Source: JAKFFN01 sp964444305 (GTDB lineage Bacteria; Sumerlaeota; Sumerlaeia; Sumerlaeales; Sumerlaeaceae). From it: a stretch of 41,087 nucleotides of DNA. The DNA lies in the NCBI GenBank assembly GCA_964444305.1, contig CAYUGQ010000011.1, positions 1 through 41,087 on the forward strand. The letters are read 5' to 3'. The translations under genes were made by a program, and so were the position numbers. The notes beneath the pieces were generated by a model. The model searched no databases and was not told the DNA's origin. It worked only from the letters and a program-made list of their open reading frames with translations. Shown here piece after piece: positions 24,047-31,959 of this stretch; positions within the stretch are counted from its first letter, which is position 1; each line of letters begins with the position of its first letter.

Positions 24047-25672
24047 ATGGTTAAACGCGCCATGGGCGCAGGAATAGTTGCGCTTTTGACTATGGCCGCG
24101 ACAGGTCAGGAGACCGCCACTGTAAAATCGCGCACGCTTAAAGGTCACCGGTTGAATGAGCTGGCAGCCTGGCAACTGGTAGACGATCCGGTTTTTAAAG
24201 TGTTTGCCACTGACACGACGGGAAACGTTTTCTGCTTTGCTGCCGACAGTTTAAAGCCGTTGTGGGAAATCTCTTTAGGTCAAGATGCGTTGACCGCACC
24301 CGTTTTAGGAGATTTTATGGGCAATGGTGCCCCTATCCTGGCCTTTGGATCGATTAATGGAACGGTATATTTTGTGTGGCCCGGCAGTGGTGAACTGCTG
24401 GCTGAGCATCACACGGACTTTAGCTTTGTCACTGCGCCTTCAATTGCTGCTCAGCCTGCTGGCGACAGCTTAATCCTTGCCGACGCTGCCGGGTTCGTGG
24501 CGGGATTTGCTCTTACTGCCGATGGTCTTGTGCGGGAAACTTTTCGTATTGATGCCGAAACCACTGACGCGGTAGCCGTTTCCATCGCAGGAGCAATGAC
24601 CCATCCGCCGTCCACTGCAGATCTGAATCATGATGGCTGGCCGGAAATCCTGCTCATGAGTGAAACGGGTCTCGTGCAACTGCTTAGTTTATCGCCGGAC
24701 CCAACCGCGACCCCGGAGCGGTTTTTGTATAGGATCCCTCAAAATACCGTGGCTTCCACTGTGGCTGCAATGGGCCCTTTGCAAGAAAGCGGTGATCCCA
24801 TTTTCGGTTTTGGCGTCGGATCGACCCTTCATTTTTTTAAATGGGATCCGGCGGCTGGTCAAAAAGCGATCCAGCCATATGTTCGAACGAGCGCTTATGG
24901 CAATTCTCTAGGCCACCTGCTTCTGGGCGAAGTTAACAGCGATCCCTCGCCAGATCTCGTTTCGACAGCCAATTCCACCGTTGCGGCCCGATACCTGGGG
25001 AATGATTTGGCCGGTGAAAAAACTCTCCTGGATATAGATCCAAATCAGCTTTCCACCCAGCATCCGCCGTTTTCACCAGCGATTCCGCTGACACTTCGAA
25101 ATGGAGAAAAAGCGGTTGTGGCGGTGGATTCGGAAGGTGTTGCATTTGTGTGGCAACCTCTCGATCAAAACATGACCCCTAAAAGAATTGCCGATGTTCC
25201 GGTGCCCACAACCTTTACTCCTGCCGGGAACCTTACGGGTAACGGTCAGCTAACCATGATTGTGTGGAATGAGACGGAATTTACGCTTTCGTCGGTAGCG
25301 CTGCCGGTCGACCTTCCACCGGTAACAGAAGCTGCGCCAGTTTTAACGCTGGGCGTGAACTACAGCCGCAATGGTCAATGGGGCCAGTCTTGGCAGAAGA
25401 ACTTTGATAACCGCAAGACACGGGCAAAGGCGGCGCTCCAGCGGGCGAAATCACAGTGGACTTCCAGCGAAGACACCGTCAGCACGACTGATTCTATCAG
25501 CCAAATTGCAGGGATTGCCCCGGCGGACCCGCTAGCCGAAGGTCTAAAATATGGTCCTGACCGACGCTCTTTGAGTACCGGATTAATTTTACCAGCGGGA
25601 ATAATTGTTCTGCTGGGTCTTGCAGGCGGGACAATTTATTTTATTAGTAAGAACAAGCGCCGCAGAGCGTAA
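24047..25672 (+). CDS. Exported beta-propeller-like (FG-GAP/VCBS-type) protein with C-terminal membrane anchor
   Basis: 541 residues from ATG 24047, giving a signal-like start ('GAGIVALLTMAATGQ'). Repeated blades of about 50-60 residues follow, with phrases such as 'VLGDFMGNGAPILAFGSINGTVYFV', 'TADLNHDGWPEILLMSETG' (a Ca-binding-like D-x-N-x-D-G loop) and 'LLGEVNSDPSPDLVST', as in FG-GAP/VCBS and PQQ-like propellers. A hydrophobic helix near the C-terminus ('LSTGLILPAGIIVLLGLAGG') with a basic tail (KNKRRRA) anchors it in the membrane, propeller outside. Ligand unknown. The WYL regulator follows after 21 bases and may be co-transcribed. Confidence 0.7.
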   Translation: MVKRAMGAGIVALLTMAATGQETATVKSRTLKGHRLNELAAWQLVDDPVFKVFATDTTGNVFCFAADSLKPLWEISLGQDALTAPVLGDFMGNGAPILAFGSINGTVYFVWPGSGELLAEHHTDFSFVTAPSIAAQPAGDSLILADAAGFVAGFALTADGLVRETFRIDAETTDAVAVSIAGAMTHPPSTADLNHDGWPEILLMSETGLVQLLSLSPDPTATPERFLYRIPQNTVASTVAAMGPLQESGDPIFGFGVGSTLHFFKWDPAAGQKAIQPYVRTSAYGNSLGHLLLGEVNSDPSPDLVSTANSTVAARYLGNDLAGEKTLLDIDPNQLSTQHPPFSPAIPLTLRNGEKAVVAVDSEGVAFVWQPLDQNMTPKRIADVPVPTTFTPAGNLTGNGQLTMIVWNETEFTLSSVALPVDLPPVTEAAPVLTLGVNYSRNGQWGQSWQKNFDNRKTRAKAALQRAKSQWTSSEDTVSTTDSISQIAGIAPADPLAEGLKYGPDRRSLSTGLILPAGIIVLLGLAGGTIYFISKNKRRRA

Positions 25673-25693
25673 ACAAAAAGCAGGGGGTTGGGA

Positions 25694-26710
25694 ATGCGCG
25701 GTGAGCAACTTGCCCGTCAGTGGCGCATTTTAATGTATTTGGAAAACAGCATGTATGGACGAAGGTTGAACCAAATTGCTGAGGAAGCCGAATGCAGTGA
25801 GCGAAATGTCCGACGTGACCTGGCCGCCCTTCAGGCAGCAGGATTTGCTATCTATTCGGAGAAGGTCGGGCAAAGCACTGTCTGGAAAGTCGCAGAGTCT
25901 GTGCGCCAACATACCCCTTTGCCGCTTACGCCTACTGAACTGTTTGCCATCATGCTGGCAGAAACGGAATTTCGGGGCTCGTCAGATTTTATTTCGGAGT
26001 CATTTTCCGCTGTTACCGAGAAAATCCTCCAGAGCCGTCCGCCACAATTCCGCGAACAGATGGAGCTACTGAAAGAACGCTTTTATGCCGCACCCAGGCC
26101 AGCAGGGGATACCAGAAACAAGGGCGCTGGTCATGCTCAGCATATTATGGATGCAATTTCCAATAACCGCAAAATTTCCGTGAGCTACAAAAATGCGGCC
26201 GGAAAAAGCACAAAGGGGCGCATTCTGGCTCCTTTGCATATCTGGACAGTAAACGGGACGCGTTATCTCGTGGCATTTTGCTTCAAACGTAAAGGGATGC
26301 GTACGTTTAACCTTAAGCGGTTTCAGAATGTTGATGTTCTAAATGAACGCTTTAAGAACGAATGGGAGTTTGACATGCAGAAGCATGCCGAAGAAACTTT
26401 CGGTGTGTTTCATGCTCGTCCAGAGCGTATCATCCTTTGGCTCGATCCCGTTTTACAAAGCTATATTGAAGACCATCCCCTGCACTCTTCTCAGCGTGTG
26501 GAAAAGCAGGAGGCGGGCATTGTGGTGCGGTTGAGGGTTGGAGTAAATGAAAGCCTCATTAGTCGCATTCTCGGTTTCGGGTCGATGGCCAGGGTGTTGG
26601 CACCGGATCAGCTTGCTATCATAGTTATGGAGAGACATCGCGTCGCCTTTGAAAGTTACAGCACCCCTGTGCCTACAAGTGCGCCGAGCCTTCCACTGAT
26701 CTTTGATTAG
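25694..26710 (+). CDS. HTH/WYL-domain transcriptional regulator
   Basis: 338 residues from ATG 25694 (AGGGGG upstream; an in-frame TTG at 25688 is less likely). An N-terminal winged helix-turn-helix of DeoR type ('LNQIAEEAECSERNVRRDLAALQAAGF', about 23-50 with the recognition helix at SERNVRRDL) precedes a WYL domain ('ISVSYKNAAGKS', 'GRILAPLHIWTVNGTRYLVAF', 'MRTFNLKRFQNV') and a C-terminal WCX-like domain ('VRLRVGVNESLISRILGFGSMARVL'). WYL domains bind nucleic acids or nucleotides and often control stress, DNA-damage or defence genes. The usual Trp-Tyr-Leu is Arg-Tyr-Leu here. Targets unknown; two palindromes nearby (27654-27674 and 30113-30126) are candidates. Confidence 0.88.
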   Translation: MRGEQLARQWRILMYLENSMYGRRLNQIAEEAECSERNVRRDLAALQAAGFAIYSEKVGQSTVWKVAESVRQHTPLPLTPTELFAIMLAETEFRGSSDFISESFSAVTEKILQSRPPQFREQMELLKERFYAAPRPAGDTRNKGAGHAQHIMDAISNNRKISVSYKNAAGKSTKGRILAPLHIWTVNGTRYLVAFCFKRKGMRTFNLKRFQNVDVLNERFKNEWEFDMQKHAEETFGVFHARPERIILWLDPVLQSYIEDHPLHSSQRVEKQEAGIVVRLRVGVNESLISRILGFGSMARVLAPDQLAIIVMERHRVAFESYSTPVPTSAPSLPLIFD

Positions 26711-26775
26711 CCCGGGCACTTCCAACTGATAAGCGAAGTAATCTGGATGAGAGACCTGACAACCCACCTGTTCAA

Positions 26776-27609
26776 TCAATCCTGAAAGACAATGCCGAGA
26801 AGGTCGTTCCAGACGATCCGACGGGGTATGCCGGGCTGGAAACATCCGGTTGGACACTCGTCGTCTCGGAAAATAAGAAGGGCACACTGGGCAAGTTCGG
26901 GATTGCTTTTCCAAATGCTGGGCACGTCAAACATCATGGCGAGATAAGGGGCAATACGCTCACCGCTTATATGCACGGTATGATTGAGAAGTCTGCGAGC
27001 CAGATCCTGCGAGGGGGGCCCAGTAGGTGAAATAACAGCGGCATTTTCGTGATCCATCAATACCCAGCGGTCGCCGGCACCCACGCGCAGACAAATGCAC
27101 GTGATGGTGGGGACCGTTTCAGATTCGTCTCGGATTCTGGCAGGCGGAAGATTTCCGACCTCTATCATTTCCAGATCGATTAATAATTCCGGGGTGCGAA
27201 GCTCCATCTCGTAATAAAATGCAGCGGATGTAAACACGACAGGGCGGCAGTCCAAAGCATAGTCGCGAAGGGCACGAAGGCATTCGAGCTGATATTCCTG
27301 CTGATAAAGCGGCATCATTTCATGCACCAGCATGATTTGCTGTTGTTTGTTATCAGCAGCGGCAGTGGCCTCAACAAAGTGGCGCTGAGCGGCCTGGTAA
27401 TTTTCGCAAACGCACAGAACTGGATGAGACTCCATGGCGATGCGCTGAGCCATGAGAAGTGGGGTTGCTTCAACCGGGAGTTGCTGAAGGTGGTCAGCGG
27501 CACCGTTTCTGTGAGCCCGGTGGACGTTTGTGTGAAATCGGCCGCCACAACCAACAGGGTTTAACTGCCGGTTGATCTGGGAAAAATTGTCAGGTGCAGA
27601 ATTAGTCAT
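26776..27609 (-). CDS. Protein of unknown function
   Basis: 277 residues; I do not recognise a family. Start ATG 27609 has a strong GGAGGG nine bases upstream. There is no signal peptide or membrane helix. The N-terminal 45 residues are His/Asn/Gly-rich and look flexible. The rest alternates strands and helices: 'HPVLCVCENY', a Gln/Glu-rich helical stretch 'MMPLYQQEYQLECLRALRDY', 'RPVVFTSAAFYYEMEL', 'RWVLMDHENAAVISP' and a C-terminus with several Cys ('CALLIFRDDECPTGC'). It converges with the WYL regulator (65-base gap) and is preceded by its own -10 and a 21-bp palindrome, so it is probably regulated as a single gene. Confidence 0.75.
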   Translation of the reverse strand: MTNSAPDNFSQINRQLNPVGCGGRFHTNVHRAHRNGAADHLQQLPVEATPLLMAQRIAMESHPVLCVCENYQAAQRHFVEATAAADNKQQQIMLVHEMMPLYQQEYQLECLRALRDYALDCRPVVFTSAAFYYEMELRTPELLIDLEMIEVGNLPPARIRDESETVPTITCICLRVGAGDRWVLMDHENAAVISPTGPPSQDLARRLLNHTVHISGERIAPYLAMMFDVPSIWKSNPELAQCALLIFRDDECPTGCFQPGIPRRIVWNDLLGIVFQD

Positions 27610-27641
27610 TGTTCGATCCCTCCGGATTTGTTCTGCTACCT

Positions 27642-27674
27642 ATTATCAGGAGGGTGTGACAGAACCGGTCACAC
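27642..27674 (-). promoter_or_regulatory. -10 element and 21-bp palindromic operator before the unknown gene
   Basis: On the minus strand GATAAT (27642-27647) lies 33 bases before the ATG. Just upstream, 27654-27674, is a perfect inverted repeat with arms GTGTGAC / GTCACAC around 7 bases, covering the expected -35 region. This is the position of a repressor operator. Confidence 0.55.
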
Positions 27675-27687
27675 TATCTGCAAGAAA

Positions 27688-27724
27688 CAAAAAAAAGCCC
27701 CGGGCTGGTTTGAAACAACCCGGG
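27688..27724 (-). terminator. Rho-independent terminator after the DHDPS-family gene
   Basis: Read on the minus strand, CCCGGG (27724-27719) pairs with CCCGGG (27704-27699) around a 14-base loop that can itself pair GGTT/AACC, followed by a run of eight T (27696-27689). It lies 17 bases after the stop at 27742. Confidence 0.85.
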
Positions 27725-27741
27725 ACGAAAGTAGTGCGAAG

Positions 27742-29003
27742 TTACCCGGCTAGCCAGGTTTCGAGACCCTGCTTAACGAACTCATCATCTTGCATCCAGG
27801 GATAAGAGCGCTGGATGCGGTCGAGCTCTTCGCTCTGGCCTCGCGAAAGGACTTCGTGAGGGTTTAAGCAGAGTATGTTCTCCAGCAAGCCTTGACGACG
27901 AAGGATTTCGTGGATGCCGGGGATACAGCCGGCGAAGTTGTTGGCGGCATCAAAAATGATCGCATTGGCGTCGGTCATTTCGATGTTTTTGCGAAGCATC
28001 TCCATCGGAACCGTGCCTCCAGTACCTGATGAACCTTGCTTGTCAGCTTGTGATACGATTGCGTGGATCTCATCTAGAAGCTCGACAGCTTTTTTAGTCC
28101 ACACACAGAACTGACCCAGCAGTCCGCCTCGAATACGCAGGGACTTATATTCTCCATTAGAGGTACGAATTACGTAAGGGCTTAAAAGGTCGGCGATAAT
28201 ATTATCGTCGTTGCCCGTATACAGCGTGATGTCATTTTCCCGGCCAGCGTCAGCCACGCCTCGAACAACATCAAATGTCTGATAGCGATTAAACGGTGCC
28301 ATCTTAATAGCAACCACGTTTTCGATTTCTGCAAACCGTCGCCAAAAGCTATAGGGAAGAACGCGGCCGCCCACTGCCGGCTGAAGATAAAAACCGATGA
28401 TGGGGATGATTTTGCTGACTTCATGACAGTGCTGAATCANNNNNNNNNNNNNNNNNNNNNNNNNNNNNNNNNNNNNNNNNNNNNNNNNNNNNNNNNNNNN
28501 NNNNNNNNNNNNNNNNNNNNNNNNNNNNNNNNNNNNNNNAGATAAAAACCGATGATGGGGATGATTTTGCTGACTTCATGACAGTGCTGAATCATCTCGT
28601 CCTCAGTAGCTTCCTTCAAGGCCGCAAGACTTAGAAGGCCTGTATCATAACCCAGATCGGTCGCAAGCTGAGCTTCCCGAACCGCCTGACCTGTTGGTCC
28701 GCACACACCTGCAATTTTAACGATGGGACGACCACCGGTAAATTTCGCGTTGGCGAGTTCTTCGGCACCAATTTCCAAGACGGGCTTGAGCAGGTTATGC
28801 TGGGGCTCCCGGATTTCAAACTGAGTGCTGTGAACAGCCACAGCCACACCGCCACTGCCTGCAGCCGCGTAATAGCGGTACAAGGCACGCTGACGGCGCT
28901 CATCATGCTTGCGTTCTGTTGTGAGGGCGAGGGGAGTGGCAGGGATAACTACGCCGCGGCGCAGCAGCTCCAGAATCTCCGGTTTGGGCATTGGCAACGA
29001 CAA
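27742..29003 (-). CDS. Dihydrodipicolinate synthase-family lyase, interrupted by an assembly gap
   Basis: The gene appears in two pieces on either side of 100 N. Removing the N and one copy of the 55-base duplicate (155 bases) restores one frame of 368 residues, reading '...KIIPIIGFYLQPAVGGRVLPYS...' through the join. The start is probably TTG 29003, one base after the stop of the upstream gene, nine bases from AAGGAG. The N-terminal half has 'GVVIPATPLAL', 'RYYAAAGSGGVAVAVH', 'GRPIVKIAGVCGPT' and the second half 'VVAIKMAPFNRYQT' with the Schiff-base-type Lys in the expected place (about 177), so it looks like a class I (Lys-dependent) aldolase of the DapA/NAL family with a longer C-terminus than DapA. 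Substrate unknown; neighbours suggest a sugar-derived keto acid. Confidence 0.8.
28385..28439. repeat. 55-bp direct repeat, left copy, abutting the gap
   Basis: Identical base for base to 28540-28594. Together with the run of N between them this is the signature of two overlapping contig ends that were scaffolded rather than merged. Confidence 0.95.
28440..28539. other. Assembly gap (100 N)
   Basis: Exactly 100 N, a conventional placeholder for unknown length. Because both flanks end in the same 55 bases, the real gap length is probably minus 55, i.e. no sequence is missing. Confidence 0.97.
28540..28594. repeat. 55-bp direct repeat, right copy, abutting the gap
   Basis: Second copy of 28385-28439, starting at the first base after the gap. 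Confidence 0.95.
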
Positions 29004-29004
29004 T

Positions 29005-30072
29005 TTACTTGGCTCCTTTGGAATCGGCGGATTCATCCAGAAATTGACCATCAGTGACCTGGAAATGAGTTGGTTTGTTAAGATCACGCCCTCCGCCACG
29101 AATCCAATCGGCGCAGAGGCGAATGAGCTCCTCTGCCGAAACTTTCGGTGGACCAAAAAGCTCTACAGAGCGGCTTGCGTCATTCAGAAACATCTTATCA
29201 CCGGGCTCGCCGATGAAGGAGACCTGTTTGCCAAACAGGCGACCAAATTCCTCGGCCACGTCCCGCGTATACAGTTTTTCCGGACCCGTGATATTCATGA
29301 TCGCTGCGGGGCTGGCAGCATGCTCAAGGCAAAGCAGAGTGCGGTTGTTGTTATCGCCCTGCCAAATGCAGTTAAAAGCAGGAACCGCCAGGCTGACCGG
29401 ACGGTCTTCCCATACGGCGCGAGCAATATCGGGCAATACTCCATAGCGGAGATCGACCGCATAGTTCAGGCGGAACTGCAGGACGGGATTGCCATATTTC
29501 TGGCTATAGTATTCAAACATGCGCTCGCGGCCTAGGCAGGAGTTGGCGTATTCGCCCACAGGTGCGGGCGGATCGGACTCAATTGATCCCGGAGCTTCCG
29601 CCGGCAAGAGTTCATAAACGCAGCCGGTTGAATAAGCGATAATTCGAGAGTCCTTGAAAGTCTGCCCAACATTAGCTGGAACAATAACATTCATGATCCA
29701 GGTGAGGGGTTCACTGCCCACATCACCAAACTTTCGCCCCGCCAGAAAAATGATGTTCTTTACTTGAGGCAAAGCGGCTACCTGGGCCGCGTCCGACAAA
29801 TCACAGACAATGGTTTCTACACCGTCAGCTTCCAGAGCGGCCTTTTGAGCCGGATCGCTGAACCTGGCAACACCGATTACTCGCTTAGTCACTCCGGCAG
29901 CTTCGCAAGCGCGAAGGGCCAGCCGAGCCAGACTGGGGCCCACCTTGCCGGCAACCCCTAACAGCATAATATCACCGTCCAGCCGGCGCATTAAATCTAT
30001 AACTTCAGGATGAGGCTCAGATAATAAGTGTTCCAGTTCGTTTTCATTTGCAGGTGCATTCATAGCTTGCAT
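29005..30072 (-). CDS. NAD-dependent epimerase/dehydratase-like (extended SDR) protein lacking the catalytic Lys
   Basis: 355 residues with a Rossmann start 'IMLLGVAGKVGPSLARLAL' (about 35-53; the usual G-x-x-G-x-x-G is G-V-A-G-K-V-G). 'VKNIIFLAGRKFG' and 'IIAYSTGCVYEL' match strands beta-4 and beta-5 with the Ser/Thr of the active site. The expected Y-x-x-x-K is Y-A-N-S-C in 'GEYANSCLGRERMFEYYS', so Lys is replaced by Cys while the following 'GRERMFE' helix is kept. 'ITGPEKLYTRDVAEEFGRLFG' in the C-terminal part is typical of sugar-nucleotide SDRs. Its stop is one base from the start of the lyase gene: one transcription and translation unit. Probably acts on a sugar, but the reaction is uncertain. 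Confidence 0.82.
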   Translation of the reverse strand: MQAMNAPANENELEHLLSEPHPEVIDLMRRLDGDIMLLGVAGKVGPSLARLALRACEAAGVTKRVIGVARFSDPAQKAALEADGVETIVCDLSDAAQVAALPQVKNIIFLAGRKFGDVGSEPLTWIMNVIVPANVGQTFKDSRIIAYSTGCVYELLPAEAPGSIESDPPAPVGEYANSCLGRERMFEYYSQKYGNPVLQFRLNYAVDLRYGVLPDIARAVWEDRPVSLAVPAFNCIWQGDNNNRTLLCLEHAASPAAIMNITGPEKLYTRDVAEEFGRLFGKQVSFIGEPGDKMFLNDASRSVELFGPPKVSAEELIRLCADWIRGGGRDLNKPTHFQVTDGQFLDESADSKGAK

Positions 30073-30112
30073 TATCCAGATTAGTTTTTATAAACCTGTA
30101 TTAATTCTCGTC

Positions 30113-30126
30113 GCTCAATTTTGAGC
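30113..30126. promoter_or_regulatory. 14-bp perfect palindrome in the divergent promoter
   Basis: GCTCAA-TT-TTGAGC lies in the 71-base space between the divergent SDR (start 30072) and NodB-like (start 30144) genes, where an operator controlling both would be expected. Confidence 0.55.
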
Positions 30127-30143
30127 ATGCATAAGGACTCGTC

Positions 30144-31934
30144 ATGGCAAGCACAACGCGCAACCAAATTCTTTCGCCAGTCGGTGTATGCATCATGCCG
30201 GCACCGCCCCATAATGCTTCACGAAGCGTTCAGTATGCTGAATATATATACGAAATTCTAGATTCCGCCGGTCTTTGTTATTCGCGGGTCGAGCCGGACG
30301 ACCTGGCGGAGAAGGTTCACAATATCGGTGTGCTGTTGATTATTGGAGAATCAGCGTTGGAGGACGAGGCTGCGTCGGCCGTTCGGAATTTCGTAACCAG
30401 GGGAGGCTCGATCATCAGTGTCGCCGGAGTTTGCGGGTTGTCGGATTTGCTGGGCGTTCAAATAAAGTCATCTGGGTTCTCCTCATTTGGCGGCGGAATG
30501 GGGAACTTGGGAGAAGGATATCTGAAGCCTGTTGATACTTCGCATTCCATTTTCTCTCACTTGGAAATACCCCTGCATTATTTTAATGGTGTGCCGCTGG
30601 AGGTAACGGGAGCAGTAGAGCTTGCTTCGGCGCTGGATGCCCATGGGCGAGAAAGTGGGCGGCCATTGTTGACGGAAAACGTGGTGGGAGAAGGCATCGC
30701 CATAGCGATTGCTCCGGATATTACGGGCAGCATAGTCATGATCCAGCAGGGGAGAGGCGGGGTAACTCGAGATGGCATCCCGGCACCAGACGGGACCGCT
30801 CCGGTTTGTGATGAGGTTTTGAAAAGCGGCGACGGCGGGGCGCTGGATTGGTTGCTCGACAGGCAGCCGGTGCCAGGCTTAGACGGCCTGCAGGCATTTT
30901 TACAGCCCATCGCCGACCAATGGCGCGAGTTGCTCCTGCGCACAATTTTCTATGCGGCCCACCGGCAGGGAATCAAGATCCCGGTACTTTGGCTGTACCC
31001 GCGGAATCAATCGGCCATTGCTCACATTTCCCTGGATACAGACAACAACGTCCCTGAACACGCGGAGATTCTGTTCAATACCCTGGAAGAGAAAAACTGC
31101 AAGGCCACGTGGTGTACCATTATGCCGGGCCTGCCGCAGCCGTTCATGTTTAAGATTCACGACGCCGGCCATGAACTGGCCATGCATTATGATGCAATGA
31201 CGACCGGGCTGAATTGGGGACAGGATCAGTTTTCGTCGCAGTGGCGATCGCTGGTGGAATTGTTCGGCGGACGGGCGCCTGTAACAAACAAGAATCACTA
31301 TCTTCGCTGGGAGGGCGACACCGATATCTGGGAATGGTGTGAATCACATCAGATCCAACTGGACCAGAGCAAAGGGGCCAGCAAGACGGGAGAAGCCGGA
31401 TTTAATTTTGGCACATGTCGCCCATATTTCCCGGTAGCTTTCCGGGGACGAAAATTTGACGTGCTGGAGCTTCCAACTTATACGCAGGATCTGGAAGTGT
31501 TTGTGCCTAAAGTCTTTCTGAAGTCTTTGATGACGCCTGTTATCAAACATCATGGTGTTTTGCACTTATTGTTTCATCCCGCTCACACACATAAACCGGA
31601 GGTGAATCTGGCATTGCGCGAAGCAATCGACGCAGGGCGGCAAGCCGGCCTGGAGTGGTGGACCGCCTCGCAGATTAATGCCTGGGAAAGAGCCCGCCGC
31701 ACGGTTAGCTGGAGCGACTATTCCCTGTCTGAACAAGAGGCGGCTGTTAAGATTTCAGTGGGTGTGGAGATGACAGAGGCGACAGTCCTGTGGATAGGTG
31801 CACCAGCATCTGGAAAGGTTGAGCTCGGAAATCAAGATTATCGCTGGGGGTTTCAAGCCACTGCTGAAGTGATTGATCTGCAACCCAATGCTCCTCAAAC
31901 CAGCCAGTGCCACATAACGATAAATCAGAATTAA
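30144..31934 (+). CDS. Two-domain protein: GATase1-like N-terminus, NodB-like (polysaccharide deacetylase fold) C-terminus
   Basis: 596 residues; ATG with AAGGA six bases upstream. Residues about 25-230 resemble a ThuA/class I glutamine-amidotransferase-like fold ('YAEYIYEILDSAGLCYSRVEPDD', 'VLLIIGESAL', 'VRNFVTRGGSIISVAGV'), with no clear catalytic Cys-His-Glu. Residues about 290-520 look like NodB: 'AHISLDTDNNVPEHAEILFNTL', 'KATWCTIMPG', 'GHELAMHYDAMT' and 'VLHLLFHPAHTH'. In active deacetylases the second motif is H-x3-H; here it is H-Y-D-A-M, so the metal site is incomplete or different. No signal peptide, so cytoplasmic. It precedes the DegT gene by 25 bases. Function unknown, likely carbohydrate-related. 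Confidence 0.65.
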   Translation: MASTTRNQILSPVGVCIMPAPPHNASRSVQYAEYIYEILDSAGLCYSRVEPDDLAEKVHNIGVLLIIGESALEDEAASAVRNFVTRGGSIISVAGVCGLSDLLGVQIKSSGFSSFGGGMGNLGEGYLKPVDTSHSIFSHLEIPLHYFNGVPLEVTGAVELASALDAHGRESGRPLLTENVVGEGIAIAIAPDITGSIVMIQQGRGGVTRDGIPAPDGTAPVCDEVLKSGDGGALDWLLDRQPVPGLDGLQAFLQPIADQWRELLLRTIFYAAHRQGIKIPVLWLYPRNQSAIAHISLDTDNNVPEHAEILFNTLEEKNCKATWCTIMPGLPQPFMFKIHDAGHELAMHYDAMTTGLNWGQDQFSSQWRSLVELFGGRAPVTNKNHYLRWEGDTDIWEWCESHQIQLDQSKGASKTGEAGFNFGTCRPYFPVAFRGRKFDVLELPTYTQDLEVFVPKVFLKSLMTPVIKHHGVLHLLFHPAHTHKPEVNLALREAIDAGRQAGLEWWTASQINAWERARRTVSWSDYSLSEQEAAVKISVGVEMTEATVLWIGAPASGKVELGNQDYRWGFQATAEVIDLQPNAPQTSQCHITINQN

Positions 31935-31959
31935 TTTCGACGCATATCGGGAGATAATT

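Noticed and set aside
27654..27674. CRP/FNR-type site (TGTGA ... TCACA)
   Set aside because: The half-sites are 9 bases apart instead of 6, so kept only as an unassigned palindrome.
28437..29156. Two separate truncated lyase genes around the gap
   Set aside because: Duplicate flanks and restored frame show one intact gene.
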